Part shown: positions 44,415-53,189 of the stretch, piece after piece
How the letters are laid out: every line of letters starts with the position of its first letter
How positions within the stretch are numbered: position 1 is the stretch's first letter
Origin: Microbispora hainanensis
Lineage (GTDB): Bacteria > Actinomycetota > Actinomycetes > Streptosporangiales > Streptosporangiaceae
NCBI RefSeq assembly: GCF_006874475.1
Contig: NZ_VIRM01000053.1
Coordinates: 1 to 64,000 of the forward strand
Direction: 5' to 3'
DNA length: 64,000 bases
Program-made: the position numbers and the translations under genes
Notes under the pieces: generated by a model
What the model was told of the DNA's origin: nothing
What the model saw: only the letters and a program-made list of their open reading frames with translations
Databases searched by the model: none

Positions 44415-44537
44415 ATATTTGCACCAGGGTTACTGGTTCGTACACCACATCCGTAACTCCAGTCATTTCTGACTATTTCCTGAACCGCGCCCGAGGAGAC
44501 CGCGTACCTCCGACCGAAGGTCACGAAAGGAGGCACG

Positions 44538-45140
44538 ATGCGGTTCCGGTTTGGGGAACTCCTGGTGCTCGGCGTCTTCCTCTTCGCGGCGGCCGTCACG
44601 GTCGTCGTGGTCGTCCCTCGGAGCGCCTCGTCGCAGGCGGGCTGGTCCGGGCCGGACTGGACGCAGACCCCCTACGGCCCGCTGGGCCCGGCCGACCGCG
44701 ACCTGCTGGTCCGGGTGCGCTGGGCGGGGCTCTGGGAGATCCCCGCCGGCCGCTGGGCCCAGGACCGGGCCGGCAGCGGCAAGGTCAAGGACGCCGGCAT
44801 GCACCTCGTGGAGGACCACACCAAGCTCGACGCGGCGGTCAGGGAGCTCGCCGCCAAGCTCGCCGTCCCGCTGCCGGACCAGCCCAACCCCGACCAGCGC
44901 GGATGGCTGGACGAGATGGCGCCCCTGCGCGGCGCCGACTTCGACCGCGTCTTCACCGCCCGCCTGCGCGACGCGCACGGCAAGGTGTTCACCTTCGTCT
45001 CCGCCGTACGCGCGGGCACCCGCAACAGCCTGATCCGCGACTTCGCCGGGCAGGCGGTCGACGTCGTGATGAAGCACATGACGCTGCTCGAAGGCACCGG
45101 GCTCGTCGACTACTCCGCGCTGCCCACCCCCGCGGTCTAG
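44538..45140 (+). CDS. DUF4142 exported protein
   Basis: This 200-residue protein has an N-terminal membrane/signal helix (LLVLGVFLFAAAVTVVVVV). It carries a four-helix DUF4142 domain with GPADRDLLVRVRWAGLWE, a conserved HLVEDHTKLD and LRGADFDRVFTARL. Such domains are ferritin-like in fold and sit outside the membrane; their role is unknown. AAAGGAGG precedes the ATG. It heads a plus-strand run of four or five genes divergent from the ECF sigma factor. Confidence 0.85.
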   Translation: MRFRFGELLVLGVFLFAAAVTVVVVVPRSASSQAGWSGPDWTQTPYGPLGPADRDLLVRVRWAGLWEIPAGRWAQDRAGSGKVKDAGMHLVEDHTKLDAAVRELAAKLAVPLPDQPNPDQRGWLDEMAPLRGADFDRVFTARLRDAHGKVFTFVSAVRAGTRNSLIRDFAGQAVDVVMKHMTLLEGTGLVDYSALPTPAV

Positions 45141-45164
45141 AAGCACTGTTCCAAGGGAGACTCC

Positions 45165-46340
45165 ATGCGAAAACGGCTCGTGCTCGCGACGGCGGGCGTA
45201 CTGATCGCAGGCTCGCTGACCGGTGTGGGCCGGCCCGCGTTCGCCGACCACTGCGACCCCTCCGTCCAGGGCGCGGAGTGCGAGGACATCGGCCCGGCCC
45301 TGGAGGACTTCGTCGACATCCGGCAGGTCCCGCCGGGCGACACCGGCGTACGCGCCGGGCGCGGCTCGTTCACCTCACGCTGCGGGCGCAACGAGAACGG
45401 CCACCGCAACTCCGACAACCACATCGTCACGCCCGGGGTGTCGAACGGCGCGCACCACGTGCACGACTATGTCGGCAACCTCACCACCAACGGCTTCTCC
45501 ACCGACCAGAGCCTCGCCGCGGGCGGCACCACCTGCCGGTTCGGCGACAGGTCGGCGTACTTCTGGCCCGTCTTGCGCAGCCGGACCGGCGTCGGCGCCG
45601 CCCAGGCGGCACCGTCGGCCTCCCCCTCGCCGGGCGCCTCCGCCGGTTCGCAGGGAGGGCGGTTGCAGACAGAACGGTTCCAGGAGGGGCGCTTCCGCAC
45701 CGGGCAGAACCGCGGCCGGGGCCCGGGCGCAGGCACGGGCGCAGGCACGGGCGCAGGTACGGGCGCAGGTACGGGCACGGGAGCAGGTACGGGCGCGGAC
45801 GAGCCGGGCGGCGCGTCCGAGGGCAACGTCGGCAGCATCCTCCTGGCCCGGTCGGTCACGCTGCAGTTCCGCGGCAACCCGGTCAGCAGGGTCGTGGCGA
45901 TGCCCCGGTTCCTGAGGCTGATCACCGGCGACGCGAAGGCGGCCACCAACGGCGGCGCCAACGCCAGGGCGCAGTGGACCTGCACCGGCTTCACCAACCG
46001 GCTGACGAGCAAATATCCGCTCTGCCCCCGGGGCAGCCTGGTGCTGCGCGTGCTCGACTTCCCCAGCTGCTGGGACGGCCAGAACACCGACAGCGCCAAC
46101 CACAGGACCCACGTCGTGTTCCCCGGCGCGAACGGCGCCTGCCCCGCGGGCACCCGGGCGATCCCGCAGCTGCGCATGACGCTGGCCTATTCGGTGCCGA
46201 GCGGGCCGTCGTTCGCCGTGGACAGCTTCCCCGAGCAGCGGCACAACCCGGTCACCGACCACGCCGACTTCGAGAACGTCATGCCCGACCGGCTGATGAA
46301 CACGGTCGTCACCTGCGTCAACCGCGGCCTTCGCTGCTGA
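45165..46340 (+). CDS. DUF1996 secreted protein with Gly-Ala-Thr linker
   Basis: The protein has 391 residues. A signal peptide (RLVLATAGVLIAGSLTG, cleavage near AFA) is followed by a DUF1996 domain split in two parts (RCGRNENGHRNSDNHIVTPGV... and CPRGSLVLRVLDFPSCWDGQ...HADFENVMPD), with conserved His and Cys residues. A linker of repeated GTGA units lies between them. DUF1996 proteins are secreted by fungi and actinomycetes; their function is undefined. It lies 24 bases downstream of the DUF4142 gene, in the same transcript. Confidence 0.85.
   Translation: MRKRLVLATAGVLIAGSLTGVGRPAFADHCDPSVQGAECEDIGPALEDFVDIRQVPPGDTGVRAGRGSFTSRCGRNENGHRNSDNHIVTPGVSNGAHHVHDYVGNLTTNGFSTDQSLAAGGTTCRFGDRSAYFWPVLRSRTGVGAAQAAPSASPSPGASAGSQGGRLQTERFQEGRFRTGQNRGRGPGAGTGAGTGAGTGAGTGTGAGTGADEPGGASEGNVGSILLARSVTLQFRGNPVSRVVAMPRFLRLITGDAKAATNGGANARAQWTCTGFTNRLTSKYPLCPRGSLVLRVLDFPSCWDGQNTDSANHRTHVVFPGANGACPAGTRAIPQLRMTLAYSVPSGPSFAVDSFPEQRHNPVTDHADFENVMPDRLMNTVVTCVNRGLRC
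45724..45797. repeat. 12-bp tandem repeat inside the DUF1996 gene
   Basis: About six units of gggcgcaggtac or gggcgcaggcac encode a GTGA linker between two halves of the domain. The reading frame is kept. Confidence 0.85.
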
Positions 46341-46459
46341 GCCGCCGAACCCCGTTGATCGTGCCGTTCCCCGTCCGGTCCTTCGCAGACCACCCCCGCC
46401 TGAGGACGGGGAGCGGCGCCCTCCCACTCCGAGCCCGCATCGACGAAACGGAGGAATCC

Positions 46460-47353
46460 TTGCCCAGCAGACGGGCTCCCCGGCACACCCGGCCGGATTC
46501 CGGCCTCGACCTCGAAAGGCGCGGCGTGCGGATCGCCCTCGGCGCCGTGGTCACCCTGGCCCTCACCGGAGGGCTCGCCGCCACCCGGACCAGCGGCGGC
46601 GCGGCGTTCCTCGCCGACGCCCAGGCGTTCCTCACGTTCTACGCCGGGGTCTTCTCGCTCGTCGGCCTCACGGCCACAGTCGCCCTCGGCCTGGCGGCGA
46701 CCGACCGCGTCGTCCTGCCGATCTCGCAACGGGTGCGCGTCCAGCTCGTGCACCGCGCCATGGCGCTGCTCGGCATCGGCTTCCTGATCGTCCACATCGG
46801 CATGAAGATCGCCGCGGGGCTGGTGCCGCCGTACGGGTCGGTGATCCCCACCACCAACGTCTACGTGTCGCTGGGGGCCGTGGCTTCGGACCTGTTCGTC
46901 GTCATCGTCGCGACCGGCGTGATGCGCGGCAGGTTCGCCCAGGCGGAGCGGCCCTGGCTGTGGCGGGGGCTGCACGACCTGGCCTACCTCGCCTGGCCGG
47001 TGGCGATCCTGCACGGCCTGACCGCGGGCCGGGCCGCCGCCCCCTGGGTGACCTTCAGCTACGTGGCCTGCCTGGCGGCGGTCGGCGCCGCCCTGCTGAT
47101 CCGGCTCGCCGCCGCCACCCGGCCCGCCCGGCAGGCGCCGACCGGCGACTGGAACGCCGAATGGAGCGGCGAGTGGAGCACGGGCCGCATGTCCCGGGAG
47201 GACGTCGACGCGCCGCGGCCCGCCGTACGGCGGCAGCAGCCTCCGCGTGAGGCCGCCGTGCTCCGCCGCACCGGCACCGATCCCCACGACGTCCTCGGCA
47301 TGCCCGGCACACCTCCCACCCCCCAGGAACCCCGCCTCCGGAGGATCGTGTGA
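46460..47353 (+). CDS. ferric-reductase-like transmembrane haem protein
   Basis: TTG 46460 with GGAGGAA upstream opens a 297-residue protein with five or six membrane helices. Two helices each carry a spaced histidine pair: HRAMALLGIGFLIVH (13 residues between) and HDLAYLAWPVAILH (12 between). This is the bis-haem layout of ferric reductase/NADPH-oxidase-type domains. The C-terminal ~70 residues are a basic, Arg/Pro-rich cytoplasmic tail with no flavin domain of its own. The gene overlaps the NuoF-ferredoxin gene by four bases, so electrons may come from that partner. Confidence 0.8.
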   Translation: MPSRRAPRHTRPDSGLDLERRGVRIALGAVVTLALTGGLAATRTSGGAAFLADAQAFLTFYAGVFSLVGLTATVALGLAATDRVVLPISQRVRVQLVHRAMALLGIGFLIVHIGMKIAAGLVPPYGSVIPTTNVYVSLGAVASDLFVVIVATGVMRGRFAQAERPWLWRGLHDLAYLAWPVAILHGLTAGRAAAPWVTFSYVACLAAVGAALLIRLAAATRPARQAPTGDWNAEWSGEWSTGRMSREDVDAPRPAVRRQQPPREAAVLRRTGTDPHDVLGMPGTPPTPQEPRLRRIV

Positions 47354-48807
47354 TTCCCCACCGCGTCTCCCATGTCCGGCGGCTCGGCCCGGCCCGCCTC
47401 ACCGCAGGGCTGGACGACCACCGCAGGCTCGACCTGAACGCGCACTACAGGTTCCACGACCGGCTCCCGAGCCAGACCGTGGACACGCTGATCTCGATGG
47501 CCGAGGAGGTGGACCTCCGGGGCCGGGGAGGGGCGGCGTTCCCGTTCGCGCGCAAGCTGCGTGCCGTGTCCTCCCGCGCCCGCGACGGCGAGACGGTCGT
47601 GCTGGTGAACGCCGCCGAGGGCGAGCCCGCCAGTCTCAAGGACAAGACGCTGCTCACCCGGGCGCCCCATCTCGTCCTGGAAGGCGCCCTGCTCGCGGCG
47701 AGCGCGCTCGGCTCCCGGGAGGTCGTGATCGCGGTCGGCGCCGGCGAGCTGGCCGAGGCCTCGGTGACCGCCGCCGTGGCCGAGCGCGGCCTCACCGGCC
47801 TGGTCCGCGTCGCGGGCATCCAGGAGCGGTTCGTCTCGGGCGAGGGCGGCGCGCTCGTCCGCGCGGTCAACGGCGAGGCGGGCCTGCCCCCGGGCCGCAA
47901 GGTCCGTTCCAGCGACAGCGGGGTGCGCGGGCTGCCCACCCTGCTGTCGAACACCGAGACCTTCGCCCAGCTCGCCGTGCTCGCCGAGCTGGGGCCGGAG
48001 GAGTACGCCGCGGTGGGCACCGTCCAGGAGCCGGGGACGATCCTGCTCACGGTCGGCGGCTCGGTGGCCACCCCCGCGGTCGTGGAGGTGACGCCGGGCG
48101 TGCCGCTGGCCGACGTGCTGAACCTGTGCGAGGCCAAGATCGGCGACGGGCTGCTGCTCGGCGGCTACCACGGCACGTGGATGGCCGCCGAGGACGCGTA
48201 CGGCGCGATCCTGTCGCGGCGCGGCGCGAAGGAGGCGGGCGGCGAGCTGGGCGCGGGCATCGTGGTGGTGCTGGGCGAGGACACCTGCCCGCTCGGCGAG
48301 ACGGCGCGGGTGGCGAACTACCTCGCCGCGCAGTCGGCCGGGCAGTGCGGGCCGTGCCGCCTCGGGCTGCCGGACCTCGCGCGGGCCTGCCGCCGGCTCC
48401 AGGACGGCGACCCGGAGGGCCCCGATCTGGTCCGCCGGGCCGCCGCCGCGGTGAAGGGCCGGGGCGCCTGCTTCCACCCGGACGGCTCGGCCAGGTTCGT
48501 GCTGTCGGCGCTCGACGCGTTCGCCGACGACGTGGAGGAGCACCGCTTCCACGGCGGCTGCGGGCGGACGACCACGGGCGTGCTGCCGCTGCCGATCGAG
48601 GACGCGCAGGACGCCAGGCTCGTCGTCGACTGGACCCGCTGCCAGGGCCACGGCCTGTGCGCGCACCTCGTGCCCGAGCTGGTCAAGCTCGACCGGCACG
48701 GCTTTCCGGTGTTCATGGACACCGGTGTGCCCTCGTGGCTGCTGGGCGAGGCGCAGAAGGCCGTGGAGATGTGCCCCGCGCTGGCCCTCCGCATAGGAAC
48801 GAAGTGA
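47350..48807 (+). CDS. NuoF-like NADH:flavin protein fused to a ferredoxin domain
   Basis: The protein has 485 residues. A NuoF-type core contains the NADH/FMN region LRGRGGAAFPFARKL and NAAEGEPASLKDKTLL, then an SLBB segment and the 4Fe-4S site SAGQCGPCRLG with a later cysteine. The last ~75 residues form a ferredoxin-like unit (DWTRCQGHGLCAHLVPEL ... AVEMCPALAL). It would take electrons from NAD(P)H and pass them on through iron-sulphur centres. The four-base overlap with the haem membrane protein points to an electron-transfer complex across the membrane. NuoE and other complex I genes are absent. Confidence 0.85.
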   Translation: MIPHRVSHVRRLGPARLTAGLDDHRRLDLNAHYRFHDRLPSQTVDTLISMAEEVDLRGRGGAAFPFARKLRAVSSRARDGETVVLVNAAEGEPASLKDKTLLTRAPHLVLEGALLAASALGSREVVIAVGAGELAEASVTAAVAERGLTGLVRVAGIQERFVSGEGGALVRAVNGEAGLPPGRKVRSSDSGVRGLPTLLSNTETFAQLAVLAELGPEEYAAVGTVQEPGTILLTVGGSVATPAVVEVTPGVPLADVLNLCEAKIGDGLLLGGYHGTWMAAEDAYGAILSRRGAKEAGGELGAGIVVVLGEDTCPLGETARVANYLAAQSAGQCGPCRLGLPDLARACRRLQDGDPEGPDLVRRAAAAVKGRGACFHPDGSARFVLSALDAFADDVEEHRFHGGCGRTTTGVLPLPIEDAQDARLVVDWTRCQGHGLCAHLVPELVKLDRHGFPVFMDTGVPSWLLGEAQKAVEMCPALALRIGTK

Positions 48808-48814
48808 CCTCGGT

Positions 48815-49181
48815 TCACCCTGGCGTGGGGCGCCGGTAGACGTCGGTGCCGAGGTATTTCAGCCCCGAGTCCACCAGCAGGGTGACGACTCCGGCGCCCG
48901 GCCCGAGGCGCCGCCCGAGCCGGATCGCGGCGAGGACGTTCGCGCCGGACGAGGTGCCGGCGAACAACCCCTCCTCCCGGGCCAGACGCCTGGCCATCTC
49001 CTCGGCGTCGCCGGTGGAGACCGGGATGATCTCGTCCGCCAGGGCGGGATCCCACATGGGCGGCGGATAGCCGATGCCGATGCCTTCGATGCGGTGGGCG
49101 AAGGCGTCCGAGCCGCACGAGCGGCGTGTTCCCGATCGTTTCCAGCACACCCGTTTCCCGTACGCCGCCGCCGATGCCCAT
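48815..49181 (-). pseudogene. cysteine synthase remnant with central deletion and frameshift
   Basis: On the minus strand from 49181, MGIGGGVRETGVLETIGNTPLVRL is the correct N-terminus of an O-acetylserine sulfhydrylase-type enzyme. Within a few codons it jumps, in another frame, to the C-terminal third (IEGIGIGYPPPMWDPALADEIIPVSTGDAEEMARRLAREEGLFAGTSSGANV...). The middle ~190 residues, including the PLP lysine, are missing. The junction lies near 49105-49120. The remnant cannot be active. Confidence 0.82.
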
Positions 49182-49293
49182 GACGGGCGTACGGGTGGAC
49201 GGCGACCGGACGCTGCAGCGCGAGATGCACCGCTGGTTCGAGCGCTACGCGTTCACTCCGGAGGCTCTCGGCCTCACGCCCCTCGGGCATTGA
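49180..49293 (+). pseudogene. possible gene fragment, 37 codons
   Basis: ATG 49180 opens a 37-codon frame ending in a confident-looking C-terminus (EMHRWFERYAFTPEALGLTPLGH, stop at 49291-49293). It lies back to back with the cysteine synthase remnant. I do not recognise the family. It may be the surviving 3' end of a gene lost in the same deletion, or chance. Confidence 0.25.
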
Positions 49294-49417
49294 GAGGCGC
49301 TGGCGGCCACCGGCTTCACGTGCCGGGGAGTAGGACTGAAGTGATGGGGTTGTTACCAACCTGACCGGTTCCATGAGCGTCTCAACGAGGGAGATCAGCA
49401 CCTCGGGGAGTACGACC

Positions 49418-50890
49418 ATGATCGACAGACGGAGTTTCCTTCGCGTTTCGGCCCTGGCCGGGGCCGCCGCCGTCTCCGGCGCGGCTTCTGGTGTGGCGTT
49501 CGCCGCCGCGGGTCCCCGTCCCGCCGACTGGTCCGCGCTCGGGCGGGGGCTGGACGGCAGGCTGATCCGCCCCGGCGACGCGTCGTACGACAACGCGCGC
49601 CGCGTGTTCAACTCGGCCTTCGACTCCGCCCGCCCGGCCGGGGTGGCCTACTGCACGACCGCGGCGGACGTGTCGGAGTGCCTGGCGTTCGCCCGGCGCT
49701 ACGGCGTGCCGGTGATCTCCCGGTCGGGCGGCCACAGCTACGCGGGCTGGTCCACGGGCAGCGGGCTCGTCATCGACGTGTCGCCGATGAGCGGCGTGTC
49801 GTACGCGAGCGGCCACGCCACGGTCGGCGCCGGGGCGCGACTGGTCGACGTGTACGCCAAGCTGGCCGCGCACGGCGTCAGCATCCCCGCGGGCTCCTGC
49901 CCGACGGTCGGGGTGGCCGGGCTCACGCTGGGCGGCGGCATCGGCGTGGTGTCGCGTCAATATGGCCTGACCTGCGACGTGCTGGAGTCCGTGAAGGTCG
50001 TCACGGCGGACGGGAAGGTGCTCACCTGCTCGCCGACCTCGCACCCGGACCTCTACTGGGCCTCCCGGGGAGGCGGCGGCGGCAACTTCGGCGTGGCGAC
50101 GTCGTTCACGTTCCGGACTCATCGGACGCGTTCTGTGACCCTGTTCTTCCTGCACTGGCCCTGGGCGAAGGCCGCGGCGGTGCTGAAGGCCTGGCAGGCG
50201 TGGGCACCCGCCGCGCCCGACGCGATGTGGTCCAACTGCCGTCTCGGCCACGACCCGTCGCTCGACGTGATGGTCGGCGGCCTCTACCTCGGCGGCAGGA
50301 CCGCGTGCGAGAACCTGCTGCAGAAGCTCGTCGACCGCGTCGGTTCGAGCCCGTCGACCCGCTACGTCGCGCCCTCCGCCTACGACCACGCGATGATGGT
50401 GGAGGCGGGCTGCGCGTCGACGTCCGTGGCCCAGTGCCACCGTCCCGGCACGCTTCCGGGGCAGAACCCGAGCGGCAAGCTCGTCCGCGACTCGTTCTCG
50501 GCCAAGTCGCACTTCGCCTACACGCCGCTGTCGTCCGCCGGGATCAAGGCGCTGGTGGCCCAGGTCGCCGCGCCGGGCCGGCACATCGTGATGCTCGACG
50601 CGCTCGGCGGCGCCGTCGCCCGGGTGCGCCCCGACGCCACCGCCTTCCCCCACCGCAAGGCGCTGTTCGGCGTGCAGTACTTCTCCCACTTCTCCGGCGC
50701 CGCCGCCTGGGCCCGGGCCGCCCACGCCGCCATGCGGCCCCATTTGGGGGACCACGCGTACGTGAACTACGTCGATCCGGAGCTCAAGAACTGGCGGCAG
50801 CAGTACTACGGCGCCAACGCCGCACGGCTGGCCCAGGTCAAGGCGGCCTACGACCCCCACCGCCTGTTCCGTCTCCCCCAGGGCGTCTAA
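49418..50890 (+). CDS. Tat-exported FAD-binding oxidoreductase (BBE type)
   Basis: This 490-residue protein starts MIDRRSFLRVSALAGAAAVS, a twin-arginine (RRSFLR) signal, with GGGGAG seven bases before the ATG. The PP-loop FAD domain has VPVISRSGGHSYAGWSTGSG and the histidine and cysteine for bicovalent flavin attachment (SGGHSYAG; GLTCDVLES). The C-terminal berberine-bridge segment ends HAYVNYVDPEL...YYGANAARLAQVKAAYDPHRLF. It is probably an exported sugar or polyketide oxidase; the substrate is not predictable. It is unrelated in strand and spacing to the redox pair upstream. Confidence 0.9.
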   Translation: MIDRRSFLRVSALAGAAAVSGAASGVAFAAAGPRPADWSALGRGLDGRLIRPGDASYDNARRVFNSAFDSARPAGVAYCTTAADVSECLAFARRYGVPVISRSGGHSYAGWSTGSGLVIDVSPMSGVSYASGHATVGAGARLVDVYAKLAAHGVSIPAGSCPTVGVAGLTLGGGIGVVSRQYGLTCDVLESVKVVTADGKVLTCSPTSHPDLYWASRGGGGGNFGVATSFTFRTHRTRSVTLFFLHWPWAKAAAVLKAWQAWAPAAPDAMWSNCRLGHDPSLDVMVGGLYLGGRTACENLLQKLVDRVGSSPSTRYVAPSAYDHAMMVEAGCASTSVAQCHRPGTLPGQNPSGKLVRDSFSAKSHFAYTPLSSAGIKALVAQVAAPGRHIVMLDALGGAVARVRPDATAFPHRKALFGVQYFSHFSGAAAWARAAHAAMRPHLGDHAYVNYVDPELKNWRQQYYGANAARLAQVKAAYDPHRLFRLPQGV

Positions 50891-50948
50891 CGGCCCGCGA
50901 CGCTCTTAACCGGTTGCCGGGCGAGGCGGGCTGCGCGAACCTCGCGGT

Positions 50949-51683
50949 ATGAGCGAGGAGCGGCGGACGATGATCGGCGCCGACGGCGTCCCGGTGTGCA
51001 GCTATCGGGAAGGCGTCCACGACGGCAGCCCCTGGGCGTACGCGATCGAGGACGTCGGCCCGGGTGCCGCCGACGCGATCACGTCGCGGATGTCCGGCTG
51101 GGCGGTCTCCGCGCCGGTCGCACTCGGCCAGGCCCTGCTCGACCGGGGCGCGCGGCTGCTGCGGCACATGCACGTGATGCGGTGCGACCTGCCGGTCTCC
51201 CGGCCGGTCACGGGCACCGCTCCGGACGGCTTTCTGATCGTCCCCTGTGATCGGCCGCCCGCCGAGATCCTCCCCGCGTGGTTGGCCGCCTACCCGCCCG
51301 GCCATCCCGACCACCGCCCGCGGGATCGCGAGAAGGCCCTGAACGAGGAGCTCGTCCCGCTCCTGAGCGGCGAGGAGATCGGCCCCCTGCTTCCCTGCAG
51401 CGTCCTCGCCGTACGGGAGGACTCCCCTGGGACGGGCGAGGTGGTGGGCGGCGTTTTCGCGCACGACTCGGACCGGGGAGCGTGGATCGCGGACGTGTTC
51501 CGGCACCCGGACCGGTCGCCGCGAGGTCTCGGCGCGCTCATGCTGTCGGCCACCCTGGCCCGCGCCGGCGCGGACGGGCTGAGCGGCCTGGGCCTGGTGG
51601 TCACCGAGGGCAACATGGCCCGCCACGTGTACGAGAGGCTCGGTTTCCACGTCGTCGAGACCGTGATGACAGTAGTGATCTGA
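50949..51683 (+). CDS. GNAT family N-acetyltransferase
   Basis: This 244-residue protein has a C-terminal GNAT fold, VVGGVFAHDSDRGAWIADVFRHPDRSPRGLGALMLSATLARA (acetyl-CoA loop) and the typical GLVVTEGNMARHVYERLGFHVV. The N-terminal ~110 residues may be a second, degenerate GNAT half. The acceptor is unknown. It is convergent with the VapC gene. Confidence 0.85.
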   Translation: MSEERRTMIGADGVPVCSYREGVHDGSPWAYAIEDVGPGAADAITSRMSGWAVSAPVALGQALLDRGARLLRHMHVMRCDLPVSRPVTGTAPDGFLIVPCDRPPAEILPAWLAAYPPGHPDHRPRDREKALNEELVPLLSGEEIGPLLPCSVLAVREDSPGTGEVVGGVFAHDSDRGAWIADVFRHPDRSPRGLGALMLSATLARAGADGLSGLGLVVTEGNMARHVYERLGFHVVETVMTVVI

Positions 51684-51721
51684 GCCGAACCGCCGACCCC
51701 CTCAGGCAGTCCCAGGCGTGG

Positions 51722-52156
51722 CTACATGTCATCCGGCAACAGCCGGAATGCCTTATGCGGAGTCAGAGGGCGTAGCGCCCGGAAGTCACGACGGTCAAGC
51801 GTGAGCACGGCGTCCGTCCGGAACTCCGCTGCCAGCACGACGTTGACCGCGTCCGCGAGGTCCAGGTCCAGGTCGGCATAGCGGCGCCGCACAGTACAGG
51901 CCGCCTCCAGGACCTCGGTCGAGACTTCCGGGACCTGGAAGCGCAGACGGCGCGCGTTGGAGAGGATGAAGGCGAGGATCTGAGCCCGAGCAGCAGAGCC
52001 GAACCGGACCTTGGCCATGTGGTCGACTTCCGCCAACACCAGTGGAGAGACGACCACGGTCCCGGCCTCGCGCAGGACGGCCTGACAGCCGGTGCTGTCA
52101 GCGGCGTTCCTATCGGACGCGGCGATGATTCCGGAGGTGTCGGCAATGACGATCAC
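51722..52156 (-). CDS. vapC: PIN-domain toxin VapC
   Basis: This 144-residue PIN-domain RNase has the acidic residues Asp6 (MIVIADTSGIIAASD), Glu in LVLAEVDHMAK (near 43), Asp in DLDLDLADAVNVVLA and Asp in VLTLDRRDF. It cuts RNA when its antitoxin is lost. The start ATG overlaps the antitoxin stop by four bases. Confidence 0.92.
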   Translation of the reverse strand: MIVIADTSGIIAASDRNAADSTGCQAVLREAGTVVVSPLVLAEVDHMAKVRFGSAARAQILAFILSNARRLRFQVPEVSTEVLEAACTVRRRYADLDLDLADAVNVVLAAEFRTDAVLTLDRRDFRALRPLTPHKAFRLLPDDM

Positions 52157-52392
52157 CTGCCGGCAGCTCCCTTGGCCACCACCGACGTGATCTCATCGTT
52201 GGTGATCGGCTCGCCGCTGCCCTCGAAGGTCGGCCAGTCCAGCGGCTCGTCCCACACGCGATTGGCCATCGCGGCCAAGTGGATTCCCTCGCGGATGATC
52301 TCCGCCTCGGGAATGCCCCGGCGCTTCGCGGCCTCCTTGATGAGGGCGAGGTCCTCGGGATCGGCGTAGACGTTGGTCCTCTTCATAGACAT
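52153..52392 (-). CDS. vapB: VapB-type antitoxin (ribbon-helix-helix)
   Basis: The protein has 79 residues. The N-terminal MKRTNVYADPEDLALIKEAAKRRGIPEAEIIREGI is a CopG/ribbon-helix-helix DNA-binding fold. The C-terminal tail (WPTFEGSGEPITNDEITSVV) should wrap the toxin. It precedes vapC with a four-base overlap. Autorepression at its own promoter (52393-52520) is expected. Confidence 0.88.
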   Translation of the reverse strand: MSMKRTNVYADPEDLALIKEAAKRRGIPEAEIIREGIHLAAMANRVWDEPLDWPTFEGSGEPITNDEITSVVAKGAAGR

Positions 52393-52521
52393 GTACCAAC
52401 ACTAACACACGTACCGCCTCGATGAGGGAGCGCGTCGGGTGACCCACATCGGGTCATAGGCCTTCCCGTTACCGAGTGTGATAAGTAAATTACCGACAGC
52501 AATCTTCCCGGGGGGATGTCC

Positions 52522-53157
52522 ATGAACCTTTCTCGATCGCGTGTCTACCTGGCCTGCGGCGTCGGCGCCGCGGCGGGTGTCGTCGGCCTGGCCCTGACGG
52601 TCGTCCCGTCGGTCGCCCAGGGCACGTCGGGCGGCGGCAGCCAGAGCACCAGGCCGGTCGCCGATCCCTCGCCGAAGCAGCCGGGCGGCCACACCGTGCT
52701 CACGTGCGCGGTGAGCACCGACGGCCCGATCACCGCCGACCCCGCGGTGGGCAAGGAGGCCCGCGCGGTGACCGCCAAGGGCGCCGTGGCGCTCACCGGC
52801 TGCGCCTCTCCCGACGGGAGCTTCCCCAACATCCGCTCGGGCACGGCGACCTTCAAGGGCACCGGGCAGGCGTCCTGCACGGGGGTCCAGAACGTCGCCG
52901 GCACGGGCACCATCACCTGGAAGGACGCCCAGGGCAAGACGCTGGGCACATCCACGGTCCACCCCAACCTCGACGGGATCGCCTCGTACAACCCCGGAGA
53001 CATGATGCTGGTCGGCGAGGTCACCGAAGGGAAGCTCAAGGGCAAGCGGATCGCCGGAAAGGCCGCTCCCACCTCGGACATCAGCCAGTGCTCCAGCAAG
53101 GGCGTGAGCAGCGCCCAGGGCAGCGGCACGGTCGCCTTCATCGCCGTCGACAAGTAG
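52522..53157 (+). CDS. hypothetical secreted protein upstream of the ABC exporter
   Basis: The protein has 211 residues from ATG 52522, chosen because GGGGGG lies six bases upstream; ATG 52516 is in frame but too close to it. A signal peptide (RVYLACGVGAAAGVVGLALTV) is followed by a beta-rich domain with four cysteines (TCAVSTDG, LTGCASPDG, ASCTGVQN, SQCSSKG). I do not recognise it. It is 32 bases upstream of the ABC ATPase and may belong to the terpene transcript. Confidence 0.75.
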   Translation: MNLSRSRVYLACGVGAAAGVVGLALTVVPSVAQGTSGGGSQSTRPVADPSPKQPGGHTVLTCAVSTDGPITADPAVGKEARAVTAKGAVALTGCASPDGSFPNIRSGTATFKGTGQASCTGVQNVAGTGTITWKDAQGKTLGTSTVHPNLDGIASYNPGDMMLVGEVTEGKLKGKRIAGKAAPTSDISQCSSKGVSSAQGSGTVAFIAVDK

Positions 53158-53189
53158 CCGACGCGGGGCCGGGCGGGGAAGGGTGCCGA

